A stretch of DNA of 64,000 bases. Source: an uncultured Faecalibacterium sp. GTDB lineage: Bacteria; Bacillota; Clostridia; Oscillospirales; Ruminococcaceae. The translations under genes and the position numbers were made by a program. Under the pieces are notes generated by a model. It was given only the letters and a program-made list of their open reading frames with translations. It was not told where the DNA came from and ran no database searches. Of the stretch, positions 41,178 through 50,860 are shown piece by piece. Location of the stretch: NCBI GenBank assembly GCA_900539945.1, contig UQDV01000009.1, positions 13,187-77,186 of the forward strand. The letters are read 5' to 3'. The stretch's first letter is position 1; each line of letters begins with the position of its first letter.

Positions 41178-43439
41178 ATGAACTTTACTGAAACCTTACA
41201 AAGCCTTACCGGCAAACCTCTTTCTGCCTGCACGAATCAGGAACTGTATCTTGCCCTGCTGGAACTTGTCCGGCGCAAGAGTGCTGACCGTGTGCAGCCG
41301 GTGACCGGCCGTAAGCTCTATTATATCAGTGCCGAATTTCTCATCGGCAAGCTGCTGTCCAACAACCTCATCAATCTGGGTTTGTACGACGAAGCCCGCG
41401 ACGCGCTGGCTGCTGCCGGGAAGAGCCTTGCAGACATTGAAGAAGTGGAGCCGGAGCCGTCTCTCGGCAACGGCGGTCTGGGCCGTCTGGCCGCCTGCTT
41501 CCTTGACTCGCTGGCCACGCTGAACCTGCCCGGCGACGGTGTAGGTCTGCGGTATCACTTTGGCCTGTTCCGGCAGTCTTTTGAGAACGGCGTCCAGAAT
41601 GAGAAGCCCGACCCGTGGCTCACCGCCCACAGCTGGGCCGAAAAGACCGATATCACCTATCCGGTCCAGCTGGCCGGCAAGGAATACACCGCCCGCCTGT
41701 ACAAGCTGGCCGTCACCGGTTACGAGGGCCGCACCAATACCCTGAACCTGTTCGACCTCGACACCATCGACGAGAGCATCGTCCACGACGGCATCGAATT
41801 TGACAAGACTGCCATTGACAAGAACCTGACCTTGTTCCTCTACCCGGACGATTCCGACGAAGCAGGCCGCCGTCTGCGGGTCTACCAGCAGTATCTGATG
41901 GTCTCTGCCGGTGCCCAGCTTATTCTGGCCGAGTGCGCCGCCCGGGGCTGCAACTACCACAACCTGGCCGATTATGCCGCCATCCAGATCAACGACACCC
42001 ACCCCAGCATGGTCATCCCGGAGCTGATCCGTCTGCTGGGTGAAAAAGGCATTGATTTTGACGAAGCCGTAGAGATCGTTACCAAGACCTGCGCCTACAC
42101 CAACCACACCATTCTGGCCGAAGCACTGGAAAAGTGGCCCCGTTCCTATCTGGATGCCGTGGTGCCCCAGCTGATGCCCATCATTGAGAAGCTGGATGCA
42201 CTGGCCCGCACCCGCACCGAGGACGAAGGTCTTGCTATCATCGACAAGGACGACCGGGTGCACATGGCACACATGGATATCCACTTCACCCACTCCACCA
42301 ACGGTGTGGCCGCCCTGCACACCGAGATTTTGAAAAACTCCGAGCTGCACGGTTTTTACGAGCTGTACCCGGAAAAATTCAACAACAAGACCAACGGCAT
42401 CACCTTCCGCCGCTGGCTGCTGGAATGCGACCCGGCCCTGACCGCTGAGTTGGAACAGCACATCGGCTCCGGCTTCCGCAAGGATGCCGCCGAACTGGAA
42501 AAGCTGCTGGCCTTTGCGGAGGACGAGACGGTGCTGAACGAGCTGACCGCCGTGAAGAAGGCCAACAAACAGGCCCTTGCCGACTGGCTGCTGCATACGC
42601 AGAATGTCACTGTAAACACCGATGCCGTGTTTGATATCCAGTCCAAACGTCTGCATGAGTACAAGCGTCAGCAGCTCAACCTGCTCTATCTCATCCACCA
42701 GTATCACGAGATCAAGGCAGGCCATCTGCCCGCGGTGCCGCTGGTAAGCATCTTTGGTGCCAAGGCTGCGCCTGCCTACACGATCGCAAAGGACATCATC
42801 CACGCCCTGCTGACCCTTTCCAAGGTCATTGCGGCAGACCCGGAAGTGTCCAAGTGGTTACAGGTCGTGTTCATCGAGAACTACAACGTCACCGCTGCTG
42901 AAAAGCTGATCCCGGCCTGCGACCTGTCCGAGCAGATCAGCCTTGCCTCCAAGGAGGCTTCCGGCACCGGCAACATGAAGTTTATGTTGAACGGTGCGCT
43001 GACCCTCGGCACCATGGACGGTGCCAACGTGGAGATCTGCCAGCAGGTGGGCGAAGAGAACATCTATATCTTCGGCCAGACTTCCGATCAGGTCATCCAC
43101 CGCTACGCCGCCGGGGATTACTGCGCGGCTCAGTGGTATGAGGGCGATGCCAACATCCGCCGTGCCATCGACTTCTTGACTGGGCCGGAGATGCTGGCCG
43201 CAGGCCACGCCGAGAACCTGACCCGCCTGCACGACGAGCTCGTCCACAAGGACTGGTTCCAGACCCTGCCGGACTTCAACGCCTATGTGGTACGCAAGGG
43301 GCAGGCCCTGAACGATTACGCCTGCGACCCGCTGGGCTGGCGCAAAAAGTGCCTGGTGAACATCGCCAAGGCAGGCTTCTTCTCCAGTGACCGCACCATT
43401 GGCGAATACGACCGCGACATCTGGCATCTGGGGCAGTAA
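41178..43439 (+). CDS. glgP: Glycogen/maltodextrin phosphorylase
   Basis: A 753-residue GT35 enzyme releasing glucose 1-phosphate from alpha-glucans. Signatures: [90 protein letters not shown] and the PLP site [20 protein letters not shown], with the Schiff-base Lys inside NMKFM. Slightly short of the usual 800 residues. AAAGGAGG precedes the ATG at 41178. Together with the two MalQ enzymes it completes maltodextrin breakdown. Confidence 0.94.
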   Translation: MNFTETLQSLTGKPLSACTNQELYLALLELVRRKSADRVQPVTGRKLYYISAEFLIGKLLSNNLINLGLYDEARDALAAAGKSLADIEEVEPEPSLGNGGLGRLAACFLDSLATLNLPGDGVGLRYHFGLFRQSFENGVQNEKPDPWLTAHSWAEKTDITYPVQLAGKEYTARLYKLAVTGYEGRTNTLNLFDLDTIDESIVHDGIEFDKTAIDKNLTLFLYPDDSDEAGRRLRVYQQYLMVSAGAQLILAECAARGCNYHNLADYAAIQINDTHPSMVIPELIRLLGEKGIDFDEAVEIVTKTCAYTNHTILAEALEKWPRSYLDAVVPQLMPIIEKLDALARTRTEDEGLAIIDKDDRVHMAHMDIHFTHSTNGVAALHTEILKNSELHGFYELYPEKFNNKTNGITFRRWLLECDPALTAELEQHIGSGFRKDAAELEKLLAFAEDETVLNELTAVKKANKQALADWLLHTQNVTVNTDAVFDIQSKRLHEYKRQQLNLLYLIHQYHEIKAGHLPAVPLVSIFGAKAAPAYTIAKDIIHALLTLSKVIAADPEVSKWLQVVFIENYNVTAAEKLIPACDLSEQISLASKEASGTGNMKFMLNGALTLGTMDGANVEICQQVGEENIYIFGQTSDQVIHRYAAGDYCAAQWYEGDANIRRAIDFLTGPEMLAAGHAENLTRLHDELVHKDWFQTLPDFNAYVVRKGQALNDYACDPLGWRKKCLVNIAKAGFFSSDRTIGEYDRDIWHLGQ

Positions 43440-43475
43440 CCATTATTTCTTAGCGTTTCACGATCCTTTTCTCAG

Positions 43476-43527
43476 CCTCTTTGCTTTCCCGACAGGTTCT
43501 GCCGGGCGGCAAAGAGGTCTTTTTTTG
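43476..43527 (+). terminator. Terminator after glgP
   Basis: Nine-bp stem (43476-43484 with 43509-43517) and seven or more T. Confidence 0.9.
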
Positions 43528-43661
43528 CCCGTCCGACCGTTTCTTTACAAATGCAACTTGAAGCACGCTTATAGACGTGTTATACTAAAAATACATTTTC
43601 AGCAAAGAAATTTTGCAGCACACTTTACAAACTTGTGGCATAAAAGAGAGGAATCCGCCCA

Positions 43662-43873
43662 TGATGGAAGAGAATATTTTCAGAGCGGAGTGCAAGCCCC
43701 TGACGCTGGACGATTACCTGTGCTATGACGTTGCAAGCCGCGGCAACCTTACCATCTGACCTGGCAGGCCAAGCAGGTGGCCAAGGGCGATTATACCCAG
43801 ACCGTTTCCTATCTGGGCGAGTTCTCCAAGGCGTTCAACACAATGACCGCCAGACTGCCGGGAGCCTGTAAGT
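43662..43873 (+). pseudogene. Fragment of a HAMP-type signalling protein, frameshifted
   Basis: An ATG at 43662 begins a 32-codon frame, EENIFRAECKPLTLDDYLCY and so on, stopping at 43758-43760. Immediately after, another frame reads TWQAKQVAKGDYTQTVSYLG then EFSKAFNTMTARLPG, the end of a HAMP linker seen before GGDEF or kinase domains. A two-base loss near 43752 explains the break (a RGNL...HLTWQ sequence is expected). The catalytic domain is missing. It is a relic lying between glgP and the mod genes. Confidence 0.6.
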
Positions 43874-43895
43874 TTCACAATTTCGCACCGAGATC

Positions 43896-44062
43896 TGGCC
43901 GGTCTGCCACTTGACGGACCGGCCTGTTTTTTGTATCTTATTCTTCGGGATCTTTTTATCCCGGTGGGCGGCACCGCATCCTGTACCGTATTGCACGATC
44001 CGCATCCATTTCAAAAGACAGGAGAACAAACCATGAAACAACACAAGATTTCCCGCCGGAAC
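43896..44062 (+). repeat. Duplicated modA upstream/leader segment, copy 2
   Basis: Counterpart of 38995-39161: the same attenuator-like hairpin (43897-43932, with T run), the same spacer block and ribosome site, then the start of a modA-like gene. Confidence 0.8.
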
Positions 44063-44134
44063 GTTCTTTGCGCAGCCGGTCTGCAGCCCGAAAAATTCTA
44101 TGAGAGCGTCGGCTTCAGCGCTGTGGCGCAGTAA
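44033..44134 (+). pseudogene. modA copy with large internal deletion
   Basis: A 33-codon frame joins the signal-peptide start MKQHKISRRNVLCAAGL directly to QPEKFYESVGFSAVAQ. The last seven residues are identical to the end of the intact ModA (FEGVGFSAVAQ in the complete protein). About 250 codons are gone but the frame stays open and ends nine bases before modB. It may still be translated and couple ribosomes to modB. Confidence 0.85.
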
Positions 44135-44143
44135 GGACGAGCG

Positions 44144-44815
44144 ATGGACTGGTATCCACTCTGGAACAGCCTGCGCATTGCGCTCATCAGCTGCGCAGCC
44201 GTGTTCTTTCTCGGCATTTTTGCCGCCTATTACATTGCCCGGCTGCCCCGGGCCGTCAAGGGCGTGCTGGACGTGGTGCTCACCCTGCCCATGGTACTGC
44301 CGCCCACGGTGGTGGGTTATTTCCTGCTGCTTCTCTTCGGGGCAAGGCGGCCGCTGGGCATCTTCTTCCTGGAACACTTCGGCGTGAAACTGGTCATGAA
44401 CTGGTACAGCGCCATTTTCGCTTCCATTGTGGTGGCTTTTCCGCTGATGTACCGCACCGCCCGGGGTGCCTTCGAGAGCTTTGACGAAACGTTGGCCTGG
44501 TCGGCCCAGACCCTGGGACAGTCCAACACCTGGATCTTCTGGCGGGTGCGGATGCCTTACTGTCGGCAAGGCATTCTGGCAGGCACCGTGCTGGCCTTTG
44601 CCCGTGCCCTGGGCGAATACGGCGCCACCAGCATGATCGCGGGCTATACCCCCGGCAAGACCGCCACCATTGCCACCACGGTGTATCAGCTCTGGCGCAC
44701 CAATGACGAAGCCGGGGCCCTGCGCTGGGTGCTGGTGGACATCGTCATTTCAGCGGTGGTTCTGCTGGCCGTGAACCTGCTGGAAAAGCAGCAGAAAGCA
44801 GGTGGACGCGCATGA
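44144..44815 (+). CDS. modB: Molybdate ABC transporter permease
   Basis: A 223-residue membrane protein with about five to six spans. It has LPMVLPPTVVGYFLLLLFG near the start and the ModB-type EAA loop FARALGEYGATSMIAGYTPG. It forms the molybdate channel with ModC. It follows the deleted modA copy by nine bases and overlaps modC by four (ATGA). Confidence 0.93.
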   Translation: MDWYPLWNSLRIALISCAAVFFLGIFAAYYIARLPRAVKGVLDVVLTLPMVLPPTVVGYFLLLLFGARRPLGIFFLEHFGVKLVMNWYSAIFASIVVAFPLMYRTARGAFESFDETLAWSAQTLGQSNTWIFWRVRMPYCRQGILAGTVLAFARALGEYGATSMIAGYTPGKTATIATTVYQLWRTNDEAGALRWVLVDIVISAVVLLAVNLLEKQQKAGGRA

Positions 44816-45861
44816 GCCTGGAAGTGAACATTGAAAAGAAGCTGGATGGCTTCACCCTGCGGGCTGCCTTTTCTGCCGGAAACACCCCCACTGCCCTGCT
44901 GGGCGCTTCCGGCTGCGGCAAAAGCATGACCCTGCGCTGCATTGCCGGCATCGTGAAGCCGGACAAAGGCCGCATCGTGCTGGACGGGCGGGTACTGTTT
45001 GACAGTGAACAGCACATCGACCTGCCGCCTCAGCAGCGGGGCGCAGGACTGCTGTTCCAGAATTACGCCCTCTTCCCGAATATGACGGTGGAACAGAACA
45101 TTCTCTGCGGCCTGAAAGCCGAAAAAGACCGCGCTGCCCGGCAGGCGCGCTGCGCCGAACTGCTGCGGGCCATGCGGCTGGAGCCGCTGGCAAAGCGGTA
45201 CCCGGCCCAGCTTTCCGGCGGGCAGCAGCAGCGCACCGCACTGGCCCGCATCCTTGCCGGGCGGCCGCGCATCCTGATGCTGGACGAGCCCTTCAGCGCG
45301 CTGGACAGTTACCTGCGCGAGGCTGTGGAAAGCGAAGTGGGCAGTCTGCTGGCCGGGTTTGACGGCACCGCGCTTCTGGTCACCCACAACCGGGACGAAG
45401 CCTACCGCCTTTGCCCGGAAATGGTGGTACTGGACAGTGGCCGGGTGCTGCGCTCCGGCCACACCCGGGACGTCTTTGCGGACCCGCGCAGCATCACGGC
45501 AGCCCGGCTCACCGGCTGCAAGAACATTCTGCCCTGCACCCGGCTGGACGCGCACGCGGTGCGTCTGACCGGCTGGGATGTGCCGCTGCAGCTGGCGCTT
45601 CCGGTGCCGGAAGGCTGCACCGCCGTGGGCATCCGCGCACACGACTTTGTGCCCTGCGATGCCGGGGCACCGAACGCCTTACCGGTAGCAGCCCTTTCTT
45701 CCAGTGAAAATCCCTTTGACTGGAACCTCATCTGTACCGCTCCGGACGGTACGGCCCGCCTGTGGTGGAAGGTAAGCAAATCCACCCTTTCCTCCCCCGC
45801 TCCGGTGCCGCCGCATTTCCTGTGCGCTGCACCGGAAAGTATCATGCCCCTGACCAACTGA
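44812..45861 (+). CDS. modC: Molybdate ABC transporter ATP-binding protein
   Basis: A 349-residue ATPase: Walker A LLGASGCGKSMTLR, Q loop LLFQNYALFPNMTVEQN, signature LSGGQQQRTALARIL, Walker B ILMLDEPFSALDS and the switch His in LLVTHNRDEAY. Residues about 235-349 are an OB-like regulatory region (GIRAHDFVP) as in ModC/CysA-type ATPases, where oxyanion binding can inhibit transport. Last gene of the mod operon. Confidence 0.92.
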   Translation: MSLEVNIEKKLDGFTLRAAFSAGNTPTALLGASGCGKSMTLRCIAGIVKPDKGRIVLDGRVLFDSEQHIDLPPQQRGAGLLFQNYALFPNMTVEQNILCGLKAEKDRAARQARCAELLRAMRLEPLAKRYPAQLSGGQQQRTALARILAGRPRILMLDEPFSALDSYLREAVESEVGSLLAGFDGTALLVTHNRDEAYRLCPEMVVLDSGRVLRSGHTRDVFADPRSITAARLTGCKNILPCTRLDAHAVRLTGWDVPLQLALPVPEGCTAVGIRAHDFVPCDAGAPNALPVAALSSSENPFDWNLICTAPDGTARLWWKVSKSTLSSPAPVPPHFLCAAPESIMPLTN

Positions 45862-45893
45862 GCTGCATCTTTGACAAAGCCCCGCCCGGTGCT

Positions 45894-45921
45894 TGTACCG
45901 CACCGCAAATTCTGCTATACT
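45894..45921 (+). promoter_or_regulatory. Promoter of the GNAT gene
   Basis: TTGTAC (45894-45899) and TATACT (45916-45921), spacer 16. Confidence 0.62.
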
Positions 45922-45979
45922 AAAAATAGTGCATTTTGCAAAATCAGGGAGCATTGCGGCTCCCATTGGGGATGGGAAC

Positions 45980-46498
45980 ATGAGTGAAATAACGATCCGG
46001 CCCATGGTGCCGGAGGACTGGGACGATGTGGCCCGGATCTATCTGGAAGGCATTGCCACCGAGCACGCCACCTTCCAGACCGACTGTCCGCCCTATGCTG
46101 CATGGGACGCCTCCCACACCAAAGAGTGTCGGCTGGTCATTCTGGCCGACGGTGTGCTGGCCGGGTGGGCTGCCCTGCACCGGGTAGATCCCCGCTGGTG
46201 CTACCGGGGCGTGGCCGAGGTGAGCATTTATGTGGGCGAGCGCTTCCGTGGGAAGGGACTGGGCTCCCAGCTCCTGAACGCTCTGTGCGCTGACGCCGAG
46301 AAGGCAGGCTACTGGACCCTGCAGTCCACCGTGCTGCAGGACAACACGGCCAGCCGCGCCCTGCATACTAAATGCGGGTTCCGTCTGGTAGGGCGGCGGG
46401 AGCGCATCGCCCGCGACTGCCACGGCCGCTGGCTGGACACCTACCTGATGGAGCGCCGTGCTAAAGCCGATGAGCCAGAGGGCATCAAAAAACTGTAA
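45980..46498 (+). CDS. GNAT-family N-acetyltransferase (phosphinothricin acetyltransferase-like)
   Basis: A 172-residue acetyltransferase. It opens with ITIRPMVPEDWDDVARIYLEGI and carries the acetyl-CoA loop VGERFRGKGLGSQLLNAL and the late NTASRALHTKCGFRLVGRRE. This pattern, with EHATFQTDCP, matches the PAT/Bar-like branch that acetylates phosphinothricin, methionine sulfoximine or related amino acids. The natural substrate is unknown. GGGGATGGGA lies before the ATG. Confidence 0.85.
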   Translation: MSEITIRPMVPEDWDDVARIYLEGIATEHATFQTDCPPYAAWDASHTKECRLVILADGVLAGWAALHRVDPRWCYRGVAEVSIYVGERFRGKGLGSQLLNALCADAEKAGYWTLQSTVLQDNTASRALHTKCGFRLVGRRERIARDCHGRWLDTYLMERRAKADEPEGIKKL

Positions 46499-46529
46499 CG
46501 CCCCCCGCCCGGGCTGCTGATTTCAGGAC

Positions 46530-46578
46530 AAAACGAAAGTCCCTGTGAACGCAAAGGTTCACAGGGACTTTTGTTTTG
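46530..46578. terminator. Bidirectional terminator between GNAT gene and malQ
   Basis: A 15-bp perfect stem (46536-46550 with 46557-46571), six-base loop, AAAAC before and TTTTGTTTT after, between convergent genes. Confidence 0.9.
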
Positions 46579-46606
46579 CTCGTTTCAGATTTTACAGAAC
46601 TTCTCG

Positions 46607-48109
46607 TTATGCCCAGTTCATCCGGCCATAGCGGGTGGTGATACTGCAAATTTCTTTTTGCAGCTTTGGGGTCAGCTGGCTCTTTTTTAGCCGCCAGCGC
46701 CAGTTCTGGCCCACGGTGGAGGGCTTGTTGATCCGGGCGGAATTGTTCAGTCCCAGCCAGTCCTGCATGGGGATGATGCAGGTGGCTGCGGCACTGCGGA
46801 AGATAAGGGCGATCATGCTCTTATAGAGCTGCGCTTCCGGCGTGGCATAATCGTACAGATAATCCCGCACCCGTGCACGTTCGGCAGAGGTGATGGTCTG
46901 GTACCACGACACCAGTGTTTCGTTGTCGTGGGTGCCGGTGTAGGCCACGCTGTTCACCGGGTAATTATGGGGCAGGTAATCGCTGGCACTGCCGGTGTCG
47001 CGGGAATCGAAGGCAAATTCCAGCACCTTCATGCCGGGGAAACCGCTGTCCCGCACCAGCTGCCGGACAGTCTCGCTCATATAGCCCAGATCCTCGGCAA
47101 TGATCTCCCGCTTGCCCAGTGCCTGCTCCACCGCACGGAACAGCTCGATGCCAGGGCCTTTTTCCCAATGGCCGGGTGCCGCAGTTTCACTGCCGTAAGG
47201 AATGGAAAAATACTCGTCGAAACCGCGGAAGTGGTCGATGCGAACCACATCGTACAGTTCAAAGCAATACCACAAGCGGGTGATCCACCACTGATAGCCC
47301 GTTTCCCGGTGCTTTTCCCAGCGGTAGAGCGGATTGCCCCAGAGCTGGCCGGTGGGCGAAAAACCATCCGGCGGAACACCTGCCACAGCGGTGGGAATGT
47401 TGTCCTCATCCAGCTGGAACATCTGCGGGTTCGCCCATGCATCGGCAGAATCCAGTGCCACATAGATGGGGATATCGCCGATGATGCGGATGCCCTTTTC
47501 GTTGGCGTAAGCCTTTAGTGCACGCCACTGCTGGTCGAATTTGAACTGGAGATATTTGTAGTACTCCACCTCAAAATACAATTCCCGGCGGTAGTAGTCC
47601 ATGGCATTCTGCCAGCGCAGGCGGATATCCTCCGCCCACTCGATCCACGGCTTGCCCTCAAAGCGATCCTTCACCGCCATGAACAGGGCAAAGTCATCCA
47701 GCCACCACTTGTTCTGTTCACCGAAGGCCGCAAACTCCGCATTGTGGCCGATGTCGCTGCGGGAGTAGGCCAGCCGCAGCAGGCGGCCCCGCTCCTTGTA
47801 GAGCTGGCTGTAGTCGATATCGTCCGCCTTGCGGCCGAACTTTGCCTTTTTGCACTCTTCTGCCGTGAGCACACCCTCTTTGACCAGCTCATCCAGACTG
47901 ATGAAATAGGGGTTGCCAGCAAAGGCGGAAAAGCTCTGATACGGGCTGTCGCCGTAGCTGGTCACACCCAGCGGCAGGATCTGCCAGTAGGTCTGCCCGG
48001 CGTCCTTCAGCCAATCTACAAAATCGTATGCTTCCTGCGAAAAGCAGCCGATGCCGTAGGGGGACGGCAGACTGCTGACGGGCAGTAAAATGCCTGCACT
48101 TCTTTGCAT
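46607..48109 (-). CDS. malQ: 4-alpha-glucanotransferase, second copy
   Basis: A 500-residue GH77 enzyme with the same landmarks as the copy at 2011-3483: GILLPVSSLPSPYGIG, GDIPIYVALDSADAW, VRIDHFRGFDEYFSIPYG, IIAEDLGYMSETV and YTGTHDNETL. The two proteins are clearly diverged (roughly half identical by eye). AGAAGGAAA lies before the ATG at 48109; an upstream in-frame Met would overlap the preceding gene. It ends the PTS operon and would process maltose or maltodextrins that arrive through that permease. Confidence 0.94.
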   Translation of the reverse strand: MQRSAGILLPVSSLPSPYGIGCFSQEAYDFVDWLKDAGQTYWQILPLGVTSYGDSPYQSFSAFAGNPYFISLDELVKEGVLTAEECKKAKFGRKADDIDYSQLYKERGRLLRLAYSRSDIGHNAEFAAFGEQNKWWLDDFALFMAVKDRFEGKPWIEWAEDIRLRWQNAMDYYRRELYFEVEYYKYLQFKFDQQWRALKAYANEKGIRIIGDIPIYVALDSADAWANPQMFQLDEDNIPTAVAGVPPDGFSPTGQLWGNPLYRWEKHRETGYQWWITRLWYCFELYDVVRIDHFRGFDEYFSIPYGSETAAPGHWEKGPGIELFRAVEQALGKREIIAEDLGYMSETVRQLVRDSGFPGMKVLEFAFDSRDTGSASDYLPHNYPVNSVAYTGTHDNETLVSWYQTITSAERARVRDYLYDYATPEAQLYKSMIALIFRSAAATCIIPMQDWLGLNNSARINKPSTVGQNWRWRLKKSQLTPKLQKEICSITTRYGRMNWA

Positions 48110-48126
48110 GTTTCTTGATTTCCTTC

Positions 48127-48951
48127 TTATCGTTCTACTTCGATCAGAACGCCCGCATGGTCGGAGACCCGGGGCTCCTGTTTTCCGCCGAATACCACCC
48201 GGCTGCTGTGCACCGGCACCGCCTGGGAGCACCAGATCTGGTCAATGCGTTTTTTGGCAGACGCGTCCGGAGCATCCCGCCAGCCGTCAATGGCCTGCAC
48301 GACGGTATAGCCGTCATCCCGCTGCCGGGCCAGCCGGTAGGTATCCTGCCAGCCGCTGCGCAGAATGAGGTCGTAGCCCTCACCCCGCACATCGGCTTCA
48401 CTGTTGAAATCGCCCAGCAGGAACGCCAGCGGTTTTGCACCGGCTGCCGCCGCCAGAATGTTCCACTGATCGGCAAAGGGCTCTTCCTCGTCCTTCCACC
48501 AGCCCAGATGCACCGCGTAATACCAGACATCTCCTGCACAGATGCCCAGCGCCCGACGGGTCTTCCAGTTGTTGTAATCGTTGATTTGGCTCAGCAGCAG
48601 GTTCTCGGCGGCGGTGATGGGTGCCCGGCTGAATACCGCCATGCCCTCGTCGTATCTGTCGTAGCCGATCTTGGCCGGGAGCCAGCTCCAATGGTAGGCA
48701 CAGCCCGCTTCTTCCAGCATCCGGGCCACCGCAGCGGCATGGTTGTCCGCTTTCAGCAGCACCATATTGCCGGGGCAGGGGTAGTACCCCGCCGGGACAT
48801 CTGCCAGCAGCGGCGCAGCGGCGGTCTGGTTCACCTCCTGCAGGGCGAACACATCCGGCTGTTCCTTTCGGATAAACTCCACAAAAGCATCCCGCTTGGC
48901 CTCATATGCCGGTTCGATGAGACTGTGGGTATTCAATGTCAGCAGTTTCAT
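48127..48951 (-). CDS. Endonuclease/exonuclease/phosphatase-family protein
   Basis: A 274-residue protein with the family core: KLLTLNTHSLIEP at the start, VFALQEVNQT (catalytic Glu), LLGDFNSEAD and RIDQIWCS, ending in VSDHAGVLIEVE with the catalytic His. Members hydrolyse phosphodiesters or sugar/inositol phosphates. Placed between the PTS permease (six bases before) and malQ (17 bases after), a role on a sugar phosphate made by the PTS is plausible but not shown. No clear ribosome site; translational coupling is likely. Confidence 0.8.
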   Translation of the reverse strand: MKLLTLNTHSLIEPAYEAKRDAFVEFIRKEQPDVFALQEVNQTAAAPLLADVPAGYYPCPGNMVLLKADNHAAAVARMLEEAGCAYHWSWLPAKIGYDRYDEGMAVFSRAPITAAENLLLSQINDYNNWKTRRALGICAGDVWYYAVHLGWWKDEEEPFADQWNILAAAAGAKPLAFLLGDFNSEADVRGEGYDLILRSGWQDTYRLARQRDDGYTVVQAIDGWRDAPDASAKKRIDQIWCSQAVPVHSSRVVFGGKQEPRVSDHAGVLIEVER

Positions 48952-48957
48952 AGTTTT

Positions 48958-50637
48958 TTACAGAATATCGTTAATATCAGATTTCAGAACGTCTGCCTTG
49001 GGGCCGTACACCGCCTGGATGCCGTCGCCCTTGACCAGCAGGCTCAGGGCACCCTCGGCCTTCCATGCGGCGAGGTCGGCCACCTTGGCGGGGTCCTTCA
49101 CGGTGACACGCAGACGGGTCATGCAGGCATCCACCAGCACGATGTTCTCCCGGCCGCCCAGCAGGGCGATGATGCGCTCGGCCTGACCGTTGTCCGCCTT
49201 TTTGTCGGCCTTCTTCTCGGTCTTGGTGTCAGCTGCGGCATCGTTTGCGTTGTCATCGGTGTAGTTGCCCAGACGGCCCGGGGTAGCCAGATTGAGCTTG
49301 CCGATCATGAAGTAGGCCACGAAATAGCCGATGAGGAAGAATGCCACCACGCAGAGCACAAAGTTGATGATATCACCGCCCAGACCGGCCTGCAGGGACA
49401 TGGGGATACGGGTGATGAATTCCAGATTGCCGAAGGAGTGCAGGCGCAGATGGATGATGCCCGCCATGGCAAAGGCACAGCCCTGCAGGATGGCGTATAC
49501 AATGTACAGCGGCATGGCGCAGAACATGAACATGAACTCCAGCGGCTCGGTCACACCGGTGAGGAACACAGCCAGTGCGGTGGAAATGAACATGGATTTG
49601 TAATTCTTGCGCTTGTCGGCATCCACGCGGCGGTACATGGCCAGGGCGATGCCCAGCAGCAGGCCGGTGGCGCCGATCATCTGACCAACCTTGAAGCGGG
49701 CGGGAGTGACGGTAGCCAGCAGATTATTATAGGCGGCCATGTCACCGCCCTTCTTGAAGTTGATGAGGTCGTTGGCCCATGCCAGCCACAGCGGGTCCTG
49801 ACCAAACACCTGACTGCCTGCGTTCACGCCGGTGGCGATGGTGTAGGTGCCGCCGAAGGAGGTATAGTTCATGGGGATGGTCAGCATATGGTGCAGACCA
49901 AAGGGCAGCAGCAGACGCTCCAGAGTACCATAGATGAACGGAGCCAGCACCGGAGAAGTCTCGGAAGAGTTGGCGATCCAGATGCCAAAGTTGTTGATGC
50001 CGGTCTGCACCACAGGCCAGAACAGCGCCAGCACCATGGAGATGACCACCGAGTAGGCAATGACCACCATGGGCACGAAGCGCTTGCCGTTGAAGAAAGC
50101 CAGCGCATCCGGCAGCTTGCGGAAGTTGTAGTATTTATTGTAAGCCACGCCGCCCACAAAACCGGCAATGATGCCCACGAACACGCCCATGTTCAGAGCC
50201 GGTGCGCCCAGCACAGAGGTGAAGTAGCCGTTGACGGCGATTTCCTGCCCGAACAGGGTGTGGGTCACGGCGTTGGGGTCTGCCAGCATGGCGCTGGTAA
50301 CGCCGAAGATGTTGCCGGTGATGACGTTGATGAGCGCAAAGGCCAGCACAGCCGCAAAGGCACCGCCTGCGCGTTCTTTTGCCCAGCTGCCGCCGATGGC
50401 GACGGCGAACAGGATATGCAGGTTGTTGATGACGGCCCAGCCGATGTTCTCCATCGTAGTGCCGATGGTCATGACGGCGGCAATGTCACCGCCGCTCATC
50501 TGCACTAGCTTGCCCAGACTGATCATCAGACCCGCCGCAGGCATGACGGCGATGACGGTCATCAGAACTTTGCCCAGTTTTTGCAAAAAGTCGAAATTGA
50601 TGAGCCCCTTCTTGGGAGCTGTCTGTGTGATTGCCAT
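48958..50637 (-). CDS. PTS maltose/glucose-type transporter, EIICB
   Basis: A 559-residue protein. EIIC has about ten membrane spans (ITMVMPAAGLM-like AVMPAAGLMISLG, FAVAIGGSWAKE, the GLHHMLTIPMNYTSFGGTY block, GVTEPLEFMFMFCAMPLY with the sugar-site Glu). A Lys/Asp-rich linker (about 450-480) leads to EIIB (IALLGGRENIVLVDACMTRL) with phospho-Cys505. It imports and phosphorylates an alpha-glucoside or glucose; the MalX-like form and the downstream malQ favour maltose. AAGGAGG precedes the ATG. No EIIA is fused. Confidence 0.92.
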   Translation of the reverse strand: MAITQTAPKKGLINFDFLQKLGKVLMTVIAVMPAAGLMISLGKLVQMSGGDIAAVMTIGTTMENIGWAVINNLHILFAVAIGGSWAKERAGGAFAAVLAFALINVITGNIFGVTSAMLADPNAVTHTLFGQEIAVNGYFTSVLGAPALNMGVFVGIIAGFVGGVAYNKYYNFRKLPDALAFFNGKRFVPMVVIAYSVVISMVLALFWPVVQTGINNFGIWIANSSETSPVLAPFIYGTLERLLLPFGLHHMLTIPMNYTSFGGTYTIATGVNAGSQVFGQDPLWLAWANDLINFKKGGDMAAYNNLLATVTPARFKVGQMIGATGLLLGIALAMYRRVDADKRKNYKSMFISTALAVFLTGVTEPLEFMFMFCAMPLYIVYAILQGCAFAMAGIIHLRLHSFGNLEFITRIPMSLQAGLGGDIINFVLCVVAFFLIGYFVAYFMIGKLNLATPGRLGNYTDDNANDAAADTKTEKKADKKADNGQAERIIALLGGRENIVLVDACMTRLRVTVKDPAKVADLAAWKAEGALSLLVKGDGIQAVYGPKADVLKSDINDIL

Positions 50638-50656
50638 GATGTTCCTCCTTGTTCTT

Positions 50657-50737
50657 TTGCATTTGATTATGCAAGTATTGCATTACGCTTGCATTAGATT
50701 GCGCAATAAGAATAGCTTACTTTCGCAAAGTTTACAA
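50657..50737 (-). promoter_or_regulatory. PTS operon promoter with operator array
   Basis: Minus strand TTGTAA (50732-50737) and TATTCT (50709-50714), spacer 17, with palindrome ACTTTGCGAAAGT (50719-50731) inside the spacer. Downstream lie ATTGCGCAAT (50698-50707) and the inverted repeat TTGCAT-N6-ATGCAA (50657-50674), plus further TTGCA half-sites. These are likely binding places for the divergent LacI protein. Confidence 0.7.
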
Positions 50738-50860
50738 GAGTTTTTTGAGTTTCAGAGTGTCTTTCTGCATCTTGTACATTGTCGAAAGCGATTTTTGTTG
50801 AAAATGTCAAACCTTTGCAGCAGCACCGTTGCGCGATTTACGCAAACGAGCACGCAAACG

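Noticed and set aside
43662..43760. A 32-codon frame after glgP considered as a small gene
   Set aside because: It has a start but no clear ribosome site, and the next frame continues the same HAMP-type sequence after a two-base loss, which marks it as a broken gene.
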